From the NCBI GenBank assembly GCA_010093515.1, contig MU001677.1:457654-521653 (forward strand): a stretch of DNA of 64,000 nucleotides, read 5' to 3'. The notes beneath the pieces are model-generated. The model did not search any database, was not told where the DNA came from, and saw nothing but the letters and a program-made list of their open reading frames with translations. This DNA is from Lineolata rhizophorae (Eukaryota > Ascomycota > Dothideomycetes > Lineolatales > Lineolataceae). This document shows, one piece after another, positions 11,401 through 22,847 of the stretch. Position 1 is the first letter of the stretch. Each line of letters starts with the position of its first letter. The position numbers were made by a program, and so were the translations under genes.

Positions 11401-12978
11401 TCTCGTAAACCGACCTCGAGGACATGGCCCGCTTTTGTGTACCGTTGGTTTCGGCTATCGTAAGGTTAACGTCGCGCAACTCGGCTGAGTACTGGAAGTA
11501 AATGTAGTCCTGGACGTCCTGAACCTCTTCGATGGTCATAGCATTCTTCAGGGTGTCTTTGAAGACTTGGTCATCGATGCTCTCGTTGAATGATCTCAAG
11601 TTGTCGTAGTGTCGCTGCAAGGCATCACGCTTGTCCAACATTGCCCTGAATTTCAGATCCAGTTCCTGGATTTCCCACATGTCCGACTGGAGAAGTAGAC
11701 GCTGGGGGCCAGTATCCGCAGCATTGTCCGAGTCAGGAGAGCCAGGGTCGACAGAGTGGATCAGGTAGTCTCGACGGTGCTGATAGATGAAAGGAACTTC
11801 GAGATCCTCTAGATTCATGAACTCCAAAACTTTCCGACAAGCCTTCTGAAAGGCCGGGACGAAGTGACGTCCCCATCCTTTGCGGGGCAACATCATGTTG
11901 GCTACCCAACTAGCTTCTTCCTGCAAGCGGGCATCAATCTCCTCCTGAGTAAGCTCCGGTTGAGTGAACGGCTTCCGGGCAATCTGGTAGCGCTCTGGTA
12001 CGTCAGTCTTGCGGATAATCTCATCCTCTTCCGTGAGGAAGCGATCAATCAGCTGAGCGGGCTCGAACACATCCTTCAGTTCGAGCGGACGCTCCATGCC
12101 CTCGTCTTGCTCATCCGCCTCATACTGCAGCTGCAACGCCCAGTCGTATTCTGTCCCGTCGCCAAACGCAGCGCGCATGTCCTCCAATGCAGACTCGTCC
12201 AAGCCGGCGGCTTGATCGACGCCGAGGTCGGCGAGCCCTTTCCGTGCCGGTCGAGCGACCTCGCGATCTTCCATGAGTTGATTGCGTTCCTCGTCATCAA
12301 ACTCGTCTTCCTCGATGAAGTCTTCAAACTCGTCAACCATGCCACGGCGCGGAGGCCCTCGATCGTCATCGACAAGTTCATCCTCTTCATCGGAGAAGAT
12401 TTCTTCGACACCGCGAGGCTCGGTACGCGTTCTATCTTCCTTATGGCCGCGCTTCAAGCGTTTGAAGATGCGCTGCGAAAATGCCACGAATAATTAGCTT
12501 GCCGTCCCTCATGGATAATGGCAGAGGCGGTGTCCGCTTACCTTGTCCTTCTCCCGGCGCTCGAACTCCGGATTTGCTTCTCCGATGAGGTCTAAGTCTT
12601 CTTCATCAAGAGCCTCCTCTTCTTCCTCACGTTCTGCCCGGCGCCGCTTCTTCCTCTCGCGCCGACGCACCGCGCGGGCGGCGTCTTCCTCCTCTTCGTC
12701 TTCATCCACGATGAATCCCTCTCGGATCTAGGCCAGGAGCAACATTAGCAAACTAGACCATACAGCACTGCAAAGGCGGCTAGTATTGCGCAAGAGTAAC
12801 TCACCGCAGCCGCAGCTTCCTCATCGTCATCATCATCCTCCTCGCTGGAATCTTCCAAGCCGCCGTTGGCATCCTTCTGCTTCTGCCTCTTCGGCTCACC
12901 CATCTCTTCATCAGAGCCGCCTTCTTCCTCCTCGCTACCGAGGTCGGCGAGGTCGTCGATGAGATCGTTCGTCGCCAT
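8489..12978 (-). CDS. SPT6: transcription elongation factor Spt6
   Basis: Exons, in gene order: 12978-12805, 12727-12542, 12472-8803 and 8736-8489, giving 1425 residues, the usual size for Spt6. The first two exons encode the strongly acidic N-terminus with basic patches, the region known in yeast Spt6 to bind Spn1/Iws1 and nucleosomes. The large exon holds the helix-turn-helix, YqgF-like ([14 protein letters not shown]), helix-hairpin-helix ([14 protein letters not shown]) and S1 regions. The SH2 region is cut by the last intron (66 bp, GTATAT...TAG with a TTACTAAC branch site). The joined SH2 part reads [16 protein letters not shown] then [17 protein letters not shown], a family hallmark. 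Spt6 is a histone chaperone that travels with RNA polymerase II. All joins keep frame. The gene is transcribed away from the MAPKK gene. Confidence 0.96.
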
Positions 12979-15315
12979 CGTGTTCGGCGAACGCGCAGGC
13001 TTGAATGAAGCTTGAGCAGCAGCGAGCAAGGGCTATTTACAGCGACCTCGAGGAAAGTCGGCTCGAGATGAAAGTGAAGAAAGAAACTGTCGCTTGGAAG
13101 AAGGAGATGCAGAAGGAAGTAGCAAAGGTGAAAAAAGGGCGCGGCGGTGGCGGAGAACGAGCGCTGGGCAGAGCGTTGTTCTTTCCCAAAGAGACGCGGC
13201 GGCCGCGAGAATGGCCCGGCACGGTCACGTGGTCGCGTATCGATCTCGCTGCTTTTGCGTAAGCAGTGGTCTTGACCAAACACGCTCTTCGTGCCAAGGC
13301 ACACGCTCGAGAATCCACGGTTGTCCCTCCCGAGGGACTTCGCTGGACACGGACCTCACCCTATGGAAACACCAGAAGATATCTCCTTCGAGGCGAGAAG
13401 CACCTCGCATGGAGCACTTAAATTCTGTGTGTATTTCACATGAAGTCTGGCGCGTCGCTGCCTCTGCCACCTGCTAAGGCTTCGATTTCTCTCGGTCTTA
13501 CATATAAACTTACTGCTAGGCAGTGTGCAAAGTGTCGTGATGCCATCGCGAAAGCTTTGTTAGTCATTTCTAATTCTAACTTGCACTTTGGGAAGTCAAT
13601 TTATCCTTGAACACTAGAATGGCATGGCTTTCCGGTGCCACTGATACTATAGCTATGCCGCGTCCTGCCGGTTGCCTGGATTTGGTGTCCAGCCTTTAAG
13701 AATTACCGTGGGATAACGTGGCCACCTTCCGAAACATGGGCACTGAAATTCTCAACAAAGAGCTTGATATTTTCAAACAGAGCTTAGGTTTGCCTTCTCA
13801 TTAAGAAGACTCGACCAAATTTCACAATTAAAAAGCCGAAACCTCCTTTGACTTCCAAAGGTGTTGGCGTCCTCGTGCTCAGCATTTCTACAAAGTCAAA
13901 TTTATTAGTATTGCATACTCTTTCTAGCCTCTTAACAAGGCGCAGAAAAGGAGATTGCGCAAGTCGCTATAGTAATGGCAGCACGGCGGCTATGCAAGCA
14001 CTGATTCAAGGCGACGAGCTTGAAACTGGCCTGCGCGTATCCCTCCCCGCAGACGGCGGCTCTTCGAACAGGGTTGGCCGATAACCAACTGCCTTCGATG
14101 CCAACGCGAGGAGCCCTGTTCTGACCTCCCTATATACAGGAGGATTAGCCTGTTTATGTGCAGCGACGGTCGCAAGCCATAGAGTTTAATCTAACTATCA
14201 CTTACGTAGCTTTTTTATAGCAGATTTCTGAGTGACAAACCCGAAATTATTCACTCCAACATATAGCTTGGCACAACCCAGTGGTCATGTTGCGGCAGAG
14301 CGTCAACCAACCCAACCAACCAATGAGCTCCGGAGCACCTAGCGCCGCGCGCTTGTCGCAGTCTACCGGTTGGATCGCCCCCGCCACAGCTGTTGTCTCG
14401 TACGCCTTCAACGGTTGTTCCACGACAGCCACTTGCACTGCAGTAGGACGAATATCCGCGCCGCACCCTAGACGCTGGACTTTCTTTTTCTGGAACTGAC
14501 TTGGGTTGTTCCCTGCAGAGGCTTCGTGGCCGCCGAAGTAGACCGTAGCAGGACATCCTCGAAAGCTTCACGGTTTCCAGAACTTTTGGTGCCATCGCCA
14601 ACCGACTCCTCACTAACTGCGCCAAGGCCATTCAGCAGAAAGGCTTGCACTCTGTCTTCCGGCCCGCTCCGCAAAGCACCACGCACAGCGTTCTGGACCT
14701 CTGTCCACAGGGAAAAAAGAAGACCCTTATCGAATCGTTGACCCAGAAGGAGCTTAGACCCCAATAGCGCGCGCAAATAAAGCCCGCGCCCAACTCCCCT
14801 TTTTCGGGCCTCTAGACAAGCTTTCTAATTGGCTCTTCCCGTGCAAGCCCGACCACCCATACCTGCGGCACTTTCGCGTTGGCTCACCACCGAGGACCCC
14901 TCGTCTGCAACCCCCTCCCTTTACTCAAGCTCCGGCTCGAGCGCCAGCATTCGCTAGGGACACTACTAGCAAAACACTACTGCACGTCCTCCTACATACA
15001 CTGCTCCGTTCCGACTATCTTCTCCGTCGCCTCTCCCCTTCCATACTCCTTTGCGCATCCGGTCACGACAAGGACTGCGACGTCGTTTTGGAGGTGTTGC
15101 TGTCTTTCCCTTAAACGCCGGCTAGGTCCATAGCCGCACACCTCTTTCTGACTTCGCCCCCGCACAACCAAACACCTTCCTCTCCGTCCTCATAGGCGCC
15201 GTCGAGCCGCCCAGAGTGTCCGCCAGCTTCTACATTTCTTCCACCTCGCCCTTCGTCCCGATTCTCTACCGCGACCGCCGCACATAACCCTCACCAACCT
15301 ACAATCACCGCCACC
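12979..15315. other. 2.3-kb divergent promoter region between SPT6 and the MAPKK gene
   Basis: No gene found. The right part (about 14,850-15,315) is C- and T-rich on the plus strand, as expected for a long 5' leader of the MAPKK gene. The middle (about 13,480-14,000) is more AT-rich. Short open frames on both strands lack recognisable motifs. Confidence 0.5.
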
Positions 15316-16837
15316 ATGTCATCGGACCAGTTCAAAGCGCGCACCATGAAGCGCAAGAACGTGAAGGGCCTAGCGCTGTCCGCACCGGCGGCTAAGTCGC
15401 CTGCTCCATCGGCCGGCGACGCGCAGATTCCGGGCGCCATCGGCAACGAGAACCGGGGAGACACGCTCGAGATAGGGGTCGAGTTCCGGCTAGACCTGCG
15501 AGCGGAGGATTTGATCGTGATCAAGGAGCTGGGTGCCGGCAACGGCGGCACTGTGAGCAAGGTGCAACACGCGGCGACCAAGGTCATCATGGCACGCAAG
15601 ATCATCCACGTTGAAGCCAAGAAGGAGGTCCGGAAGCGCATCGTGCGCGAGCTGCAGATCATGTTCGAGTGCAACTCACCGTACATTGTGTCGTTCTATG
15701 GTGCGTTCATGAACGATACTGGCGATGTGATCATGTGCATGGAGTACATGGATTGCGGGTAAGTCATACCTTCAATAGCAGCGTTCCAACCTTCTCTTGC
15801 AGATTCTAACTTGGTCGGCAACCATAGCTCCCTCGACTCGATATCCAAGAACTTCGGCCCAGTGCGCGTTGACGTACTGGGCAAGATCGCCGAATCCGTC
15901 CTTGGCGGTCTTACCTACCTCTACCGCACTCACAAGATCATGCACCGGGACATCAAACCATCCAACGTCCTCGTCAACTCCAAGGGCCAGATCAAGCTGT
16001 GCGACTTCGGTGTGTCGTCGGAGCTGGAAGGCTCTATTGCCGAGACCTTCGTTGGCACCGGCACTTACATGGCACCTGAGCGTATCCAAGGTTCGCCGTA
16101 CACAGTCAAAAGTGACGTGTGGAGCGTGGGCCTCACGCTTATGGAACTTGCTATCGGCAAGTTCCCTTTCAACAACGACTTCGGCGATGCGGAAGACGAC
16201 GGCCCGAACGGTGGCGGACCCCAGGGCATCTTGGATCTTCTGCAGAGAATCGTGCTAGAGCCGGCGCCGAAGTTGCCGGAGAGCGACGCCTTCCCGTCGA
16301 TTCTCGACGATATGATTGGCAAGTGCCTCATGAAGGATCCGGCCGACAGGCCGACGCCGCAGCAGCTCTATGTAAGTTCCCTATTTTAGCTCAAAGCTCA
16401 AAGGACACCGTTTTCGCTAACTAAGCCCCCAGGATGAGGACGCATTCATCGAAGCTGCCAAGCGCACCCCCGTCGACCTGCAGTCGTGGGCCGTCAGCAT
16501 GATGGAGCGCCAGCACCGCAAGTCGCACCTAATCCAGCTTCCCTCCAATTCACCCTCCACCCGCTCCCTCCTCCAGAAAGACCCCTCTTCCGCGACCACC
16601 ACTCCGCACGCCCCACCTCCTCCCTCCTCATCTTCCACCGCCGAACCAACCCCGACTTCGATTGATATCCCAATCGGCGGACCTCCGCGGGAGGATAGCA
16701 GGCCTACGTATCCGATCCGCACGAGCAGCGCCAGCCAAGTGCTCTCGTCGGAAAAGGGACCTTCCATGGCCTTGCCGATACGACCAGCGCCCACAGGTCC
16801 GCTGCCGCAAGTCCCACCGCGGAAGGTCGGTTCGTGA
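15316..16837 (+). CDS. STE7: MAP kinase kinase, Ste7 type (pheromone/infection pathway)
   Basis: Exons 15316-15758, 15828-16371 and 16433-16837 give 463 residues; introns are 69 and 61 bp with GTAAGT donors. The basic N-terminus with FKARTMKRKNVKGLAL is typical of the Ste7/MST7/mek-2 group and suits a MAP kinase docking site. The kinase domain shows the glycine loop (GAGNGGTVSKV), HRDIKPSNVL with Asp189, the DFG motif at 207-209, and an activation loop SIAET with Ser217 and Thr221 spaced as in MAPKKs. The C-terminal 100 residues are Pro/Ser-rich and end in VPPRKVGS. Known role of the family: relay from Ste11-type kinase to a Fus3/Kss1-type MAP kinase in mating, hyphal fusion and host infection. 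Assignment to Ste7 rather than the Mkk1 or Pbs2 groups rests on the N-terminal motif. Confidence 0.93.
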
Positions 16838-17994
16838 CAAAGAGACGGTAGGCAAGGATGACTTGCGAATAGTGGCGGGAAGGAGTAATGCGGAGGAGTT
16901 CGTAGGAGTTCTTCAATTGGATTAAGATGCACTCGGGATCAGGATAGATCCGCTAGATATTAGTCAAGCGGATAGAAGATCACCTATTACGATGCTATTG
17001 ATGGATCCGCTTGCTGTGAGAAGGGGATTAGTAGTTTCTGCCTTCAGTTTGTTTGTTTGGAGATGAATGATGAGGTTGCTGGCAGTGAACGGGTTCATCC
17101 GATTGCTTCCGGTTTTTTTTTCTTTTCCAAATCGCTCTTTCCTCATGTTGCAGAACGTTGCGAAGTCTACTGTTTGAGTGGTTCCTTTACACGTGCCCGG
17201 AGTTTTGTGTCTAGTGCAGGGTGCATTCATGGTGGGCGCGGTCGTTTCAGTATGATAAAAAATAAAGGAACCAAGAATAGAAGATTCTACATTGGAGCCA
17301 ACAGACTAAGCTGCTGTTTCTGACTGCCGCAGCGCGTGGCCCTCAAACATGCCCAGGAAACATCTCCAGAAATTTACCAAATGGGAGCATCTCCGGTCCA
17401 TCTCTAACAGCAAACCGGCTACCATGGAGTCCAACCATCAAAGCGCGCCAACCCAGCCCCGCCTATTTGCCGACCGGCACAAAGTAACTTCTGGGGCCCT
17501 TGAGTTACGTTTGTCCGGGTCCTGAAACCGCAGGTCAAATGAGGACGAATGACGACTCTCGAGGAAAGACCCTACCAGAGCGCGCCGCTGCCTCGCCGCC
17601 GGCCGGGAGGACCCCGAAGGCGCGTGCGCGGCTGCACGCGGCGCGTCGGGGTGACAGGCCGAAGCGCGCAGGTGATTTGTCGGCAGGGCGGCGCGCTAGC
17701 GGCGCGGGCTCGACGCTCGAGATTACAGGCGGGGCGCCGGTGGCCTCGGTGGCAGCGGAATGGGCAAGCAGCTCCGTACCTCGTCAACTGTTGGTCGGCG
17801 TCTTTTAAGTGAAGGTAACGTGGTGGAGAGTCGCAAACAATAGGAAGCATGTGATTTAATAGAAGAGGAGGACGAGGGGACGTTTCCCGGTTGTTGAGGG
17901 AAGGTTTGTTTCGTTTCACTCTTTCTGCGTCATTCCTTTGCTTGTAGTTTTGTTAGTTGCTTGCTACTTCTGGGAAGCTAGTTTCAAGCTCGCG
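16838..17994. other. intergenic between MAPKK and amylase genes
   Basis: 3' flank of the MAPKK gene and promoter of the amylase gene. A GC-rich patch (about 17,560-17,770) stands out from AT-richer flanks and opens overlapping short frames with Arg/Ala/Gly-rich translations; I take these as composition effects. Confidence 0.5.
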
Positions 17995-19905
17995 ATGCGG
18001 TTGCAGGGCTCGACGAAGACAGCTGCAGCTATAGCTGTAGCATGCTGCAGTGTCGGGGTTCATGCCGCCGGTGCGGATGAGTGGCGCAGCAGATCTATTT
18101 ACCAGCTGTTGACAGACAGGTGCGTATTTACTGTTCCCTTTGAGACTGTTGTTTTTATTGAGCTGGCTTCTGGTGCGAGGGAAAAGCTCAAGAAGAACAA
18201 AGAGACAATATCGAGACCGCAGAGCTGCAACATGTTTCTAATGCCCGGTGCTTGCTTCGTGCAGGTTTGCTAGAACGGACGGCAGCACTACGGCCGAATG
18301 CAACACTGAAGATGCGCTATACTGTGGTGGCACGTATAGCGGCCTCATCAAAAAGCTGGATTATATTCAAGATATGGGATTCTCAGCTGTAAGTCGCCAC
18401 TATTTGGTTTACGATGCCTGTCAGTAGTACCAAACCGTTGATGAGTGGAGTAGGTTTGGATTTCGCCCCCCGTGAAAAATCTCGAAGGCACTACCGCATA
18501 CGGCGAGGCTTTCCATGGATACTGGCAGCAGGATATTTACTCGTTGAATCCGCACTTTGGGACTCCCGACGAGCTCCGCGAGCTCTCGGATGAGTTACAT
18601 GATCGAGGGATGGTATGGAATCTAGTCCCTTATCCGTTCCATGTGCTTTCATTCTAAAATATCACTCCTAGTATCTCATGGTCGATATTGTCGTGAACCA
18701 CATGGCCTGGCCTGGCCCGGCAGACTCTGTTGATTATGACGACTTCTACCCGTTCAACTCGGACTCGTACTATCATTCCTTCTGTGACATAACTAACTAT
18801 GACGACCAAGATATGGTTGAAGACTGCTGGCTCGGCGACTCGAATGTTGAATTGGTTGATGTGAAGACGGAAGACGAAAACATTCAGCAGATGTACAATG
18901 AATGGATTGCAGAATTTGTGGCAAATTACACGAGTAAGTCCCATTAACTTCACTTCGACTTTTGCCAATATGCTAACGTCGGAATACATAGTCGATGGTC
19001 TCCGGATCGATACAGTAAAACATGTCGAGAAGGATTTCTTCCCGGACTTTTTAGATGCTGCTGGCATTTTTGCAACCGGAGAAGTCTTCGACGGAGACCC
19101 GCAGTACGTCTGCGACTATCAGAACTACATGGATAGTGTGCTCAATTACCCAATGTAAGACACGCTCAATTCACCTGTTCATGTTCCTACGTATCAAATT
19201 CCAAATACTAAGACCAAATATAGCTGGTACCCTCTCACCGCTGCGTTCCAGTCCACTTCCGGTAGCATCTCCGACCTAGTCTCCACGCTAGACCTTATTA
19301 AAGACACTGACACTTGCGGGGATCCGACTCTGCTCTGTACCTTCGCCGAAAACCACGACGTAGCGCGGTTTGCCTCATTAACCTCCGACCTCTCGCTTGC
19401 CAAGAATATTTTGGCCTTCGTGCTCCTTTCCGATGGCATTCCCATCGTGTACGCCGGCCAAGAACAGCACTATGCAGGCGACGAGGACCCTGACAATCGC
19501 GAAGCTGTCTGGCTCAGTGGTTATAACACTGAAGCACCGCTTTACAAGATGACTGCAACTCTGAACGCAGTTAGGAACTTAGCTGTAACATCTAATAGCA
19601 GCTATTTGGAGTATAGGAACTGGATCGTATACAGTGACGAGTCAGTATTGGCGATGCGAAAGGGCTATGACGGCATCGGCCAAGTTGTGACTGTGCTGAA
19701 CAACCAGGGTGAAGACGGCGGTGAGTACGATTTAAGTATTGGGCAGACTGGATGGGAAGAGGGCACCAGCATTCTAGAAGTTTTAGGATGCGTACAAGCC
19801 ACGGCAGGTTCGGAAGGTATGGTGACGGTGGCGATGGCTGGTGGTGAGCCGAAAGTGTATTTTGCGGAAGACTCACTAAGGGGGTCTGGAATTTGCGGTA
19901 GATAA
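17995..19905 (+). CDS. secreted alpha-amylase, glycoside hydrolase family 13 (Taka-amylase type)
   Basis: Six exons: 17995-18119, 18265-18388, 18454-18612, 18672-18933, 18992-19154 and 19224-19905, giving 504 residues, close to fungal Taka-amylases. Intron lengths are 145, 65, 59, 58 and 69 bp. An N-terminal signal peptide (about 25 residues) precedes [16 protein letters not shown]. Catalytic regions are clear: [10 protein letters not shown], then [12 protein letters not shown] with nucleophile Asp230 (the first Ile is formed across a splice), [10 protein letters not shown] with acid/base Glu254, and [10 protein letters not shown] with the third acid. [15 protein letters not shown] follows. 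The spacing of 24 between Asp230 and Glu254 matches the family. There is no starch-binding domain after the C-terminal beta domain. It would cut alpha-1,4 links of starch outside the cell. The first intron is the longest and least certain. Confidence 0.94.
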
Positions 19906-20487
19906 AAGGTTGCGACTGGGGAATGTGATAGTAGTTGGGCCGAATAGACTGCATCTAACTTCGGGCACTCCTCGCTTTTCCGCTCCAAGGATATATTTGT
20001 ATTTATGTATTGGTATCTATTGCACACGCCTAGTGTCTTTAGGATCAGAATCTGAGACAATCAATTCAAGGCCTCCCAGTATACCAGACTCAATTTAGAG
20101 TTAAATTTAAAGTTGAACTGACTTTCAAAGATTGCTATCTTGGTAGACAATTTCAAGGATTAGGCTGATAACAGTCACCATGATCATGCTTATAGCAAGT
20201 GAAAAAAAATTTGCTTATTCTAAGTCGAAAGATGCTTTAGGTCCCTAACTCCGAGAAACCCTTCCATAAAAACCTCGCTATGCTTGGAACACTATTCGAA
20301 GAAATATATATCGCGAATTATCCATGCTATTCCTAGAAAATGCACCGATGCATAACCAATCTTACCTCCCAATCGTACAAAATACAAACAATTGACCGAA
20401 ACGAAATAGAAATCAAGTCATCTACAGCATCTCAAAACCGTAACTCTCAGGGTATCTGTGGCACTCGGAAATCCGGAAACATTATAT
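19906..20487. other. convergent AT-rich intergenic region
   Basis: Shared 3' flank of the amylase gene (+) and the S41 peptidase gene (-). AT-rich with short A and T runs; no gene or repeat recognised. Confidence 0.5.
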
Positions 20488-22847
20488 TTACAATGCCAAT
20501 ATCCAAACGCTTAGGGCAGCCAGGGCAGCAAGCCCAACAGGAGCCTTAGCACTCATGGGCGCTGCGTCGCAGAAGGATCCGATGCAATCCTCCTCATCAT
20601 CCGTCAATGCATTGTTCTGCAAGCCCAAGTCTGCCGAGCTCGAGTTGCGGTGGCCCGTGGTCGACGACGGGTGGTTCGTAGAGCCATCAATGCAGGCGCC
20701 GCCGTGCCACATGTTGTGCGCGGCACCCACCCAGACATTACGGACGTCCTGGATCATCTCGGGCGTGTACCAGAAACGGCAATCTGCGGCATCGTAGATG
20801 AAGTGGGTCGGCGTGCCGCTTTCATCGCCCTGGCGAAGGGCATTGCGGAAGTTGATTCGGAAGGGAAATGAACCGCCGGCGCCGGCACGCAGCGGGAGCT
20901 GCGTACCATTGAAGAGAGCACCTAATGCGGTTGAATCGTAGTAGTCGGCGGTAGCTTCATCGGGAGCAAATTGGAACGGAATGGCTGCGAAGGACTGGAT
21001 TGAAGTGGTGTCAAGCACATTTGCCCCCTTGGTGCCGCTAACACCTTGCATAGGTCCAGCGCGAGGTTCACCTCCAACAGAAATAGATCGAACGTTCCCT
21101 TGCGTGCGCATCAGTTCTGTGAAGATGCTGCACGTAGAGCCGCACTGCCCGTCCTGGAGGATGACAATGTTGTTATGGGCGAACGGGCGGATAAGGCTGA
21201 CACCCTGGGAACCAAACCCGGTAATGTTGAGCTCCTGCTCCTCGACTGGCTGGGATAACTAAAATTGTTGTGAGCGGACATCGTCCTCGCTATGGTGTAT
21301 AGTGACACTTACATTGTAACGGAATGCCGAGGTGTACACATCTCCATGAGTCATATGCGGGCCGTAAAAGTCATCCCACGAGGAGAAGTTCCCATCGTCG
21401 ATGGTGAGCCAATTGCGGAAATTGAATTGTGAATCAAAACCGCGGGCGTTATCAATTTGCGTATCGTTCGCAATGGTCGCATTGGCGGTCAAGCTACTGA
21501 TAACGTTCCCGATAATATCCATAGCTTCGTTTGCCCTGCTGTTGGCGGCGCCGTAGTGTTCAACATTGGGAAAGAACTGCTTGAATGATTCGTATCCAAG
21601 GACGATTGAACCACCGCCATTTCCACGAAGGTCAATAACCATCCTGTCTTTATTCTGTTGGCGGCAAAGGTCGAGGAAGTCGGACAAAGATTGCTGGTAG
21701 TCCACAGGGTTGGTAGCCGAAAAGCTAGAGAGACTGAGAACAGCAGTGCTTTCATAACCCTCCTCCTCAAGGAAAAAGCCACCGAGGATACCCGAGCTGT
21801 CATTGACAAGCGGTTCAGGGTACCCTAGCAAAGACCGAGGTTCCAAAGTCGAAACGTCTCTCTTGGCGGGGGTATCGGTATCCAGCCCTGGCTGCGACGC
21901 ACAGATTTGGTCATAAAAGTCTTCGACTGAGCTGATTGCGCTCCAGTCGACCTGCGAATAAGCGCTAGAGAGTCGGGCCATGTTATCGATTGTCTGTTCA
22001 GTACCGTTCGCGTATTCGATTGTCGTCGTTGGGCCATAATAATAAATGCCTTTCGAAAATGGGTTCGGAACGGCTTCGTCCTGTCCGGTCGGCCACATCA
22101 TGTTGTTGAACCGCGCATGGTCCTCGATGTAAGCGCTTGTTTTAACAGCGAAATTGGCGATGTACTCGGTGGCATTTTGGCCGTTTATCTTCACGACAGG
22201 GGACGGTGTATAATCCACAGGGTCAACGATATCAACTGTAACCAACTGTGAGTCGACGTGTCATTGCACGATCGGGCGTAAGGATGGCATTGCATGAAAA
22301 CAACTCAGGCGACGGCTTGTGTGAACGTACTCAGACTGTAGATCTGTGGGAACTCCGACCCATTCATCGAAACAGAGACGGGGACGAACTCTCTCTCGAA
22401 CAAAAAGACGGACTGGATATCACTGGTCCAAACGAGGTGGAAGTCGTACGCTCTAACGAAGAGCATATTAAGGTCCAACTGGAAAGCGTATTCCGAATCG
22501 TAGTCCACGTCGAAAAGCACGCGATGCTCAAGATTATTCAAAGAACTGATGAGGTCGACAGGAGGGTTGACCCATGTCTCCGGTGGGTTCCTGAGCCACT
22601 CAGTGTGCGAATTCCACTCAAGGAAGACCTTCAACTCCTCAATGAGTTCGTAGTCGGCCTGAGGATCCATCATAGGCACGGCGGCTAAACAGTTGTAGGC
22701 AGTTTCGGCGGGAAGGACGAGATCGGCCTCGGGATTCTCATCCATGATCGAAAGAATGCTCGAACTCAGAATTCCACAAGGATCGTCGGAATCGCTGGCG
22801 ACTACAGCCGCCGCGAATGCAGCAACAGCGAAAGCGACGGTTCGCAT
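20488..22847 (-). CDS. secreted S41-family (CPAF/tail-specific type) peptidase, probable GPI anchor
   Basis: Exons in gene order: 22847-22331, 22235-21313 and 21258-20488, giving 736 residues. The first intron (95 bp) uses GTACGT and the second of two nearby AGs; only that AG keeps frame. The second intron is 54 bp. The protein begins with a signal peptide of about 17 residues. The central part has RMVIDLRGNGGGS, the hallmark of S41 peptidases, and VILQDGQCGSTCSIF, where Ser521 is the likely nucleophile. Many N-glycosylation motifs (NGS, NAT, NDS, NGT) fit secretion. The last 18 residues are hydrophobic after a short spacer, which suggests a GPI anchor. A Lys-Arg at the PAKRDVS site could be cut by a Kex2-type protease. 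Known fungal members are poorly studied; substrate unknown. Confidence 0.88.

Noticed and set aside
17500-17812. Overlapping GC-rich frames of 87-102 codons before the amylase gene
   Set aside because: Arg/Gly/Ala-rich, no motif, two frames equally open; a composition effect.
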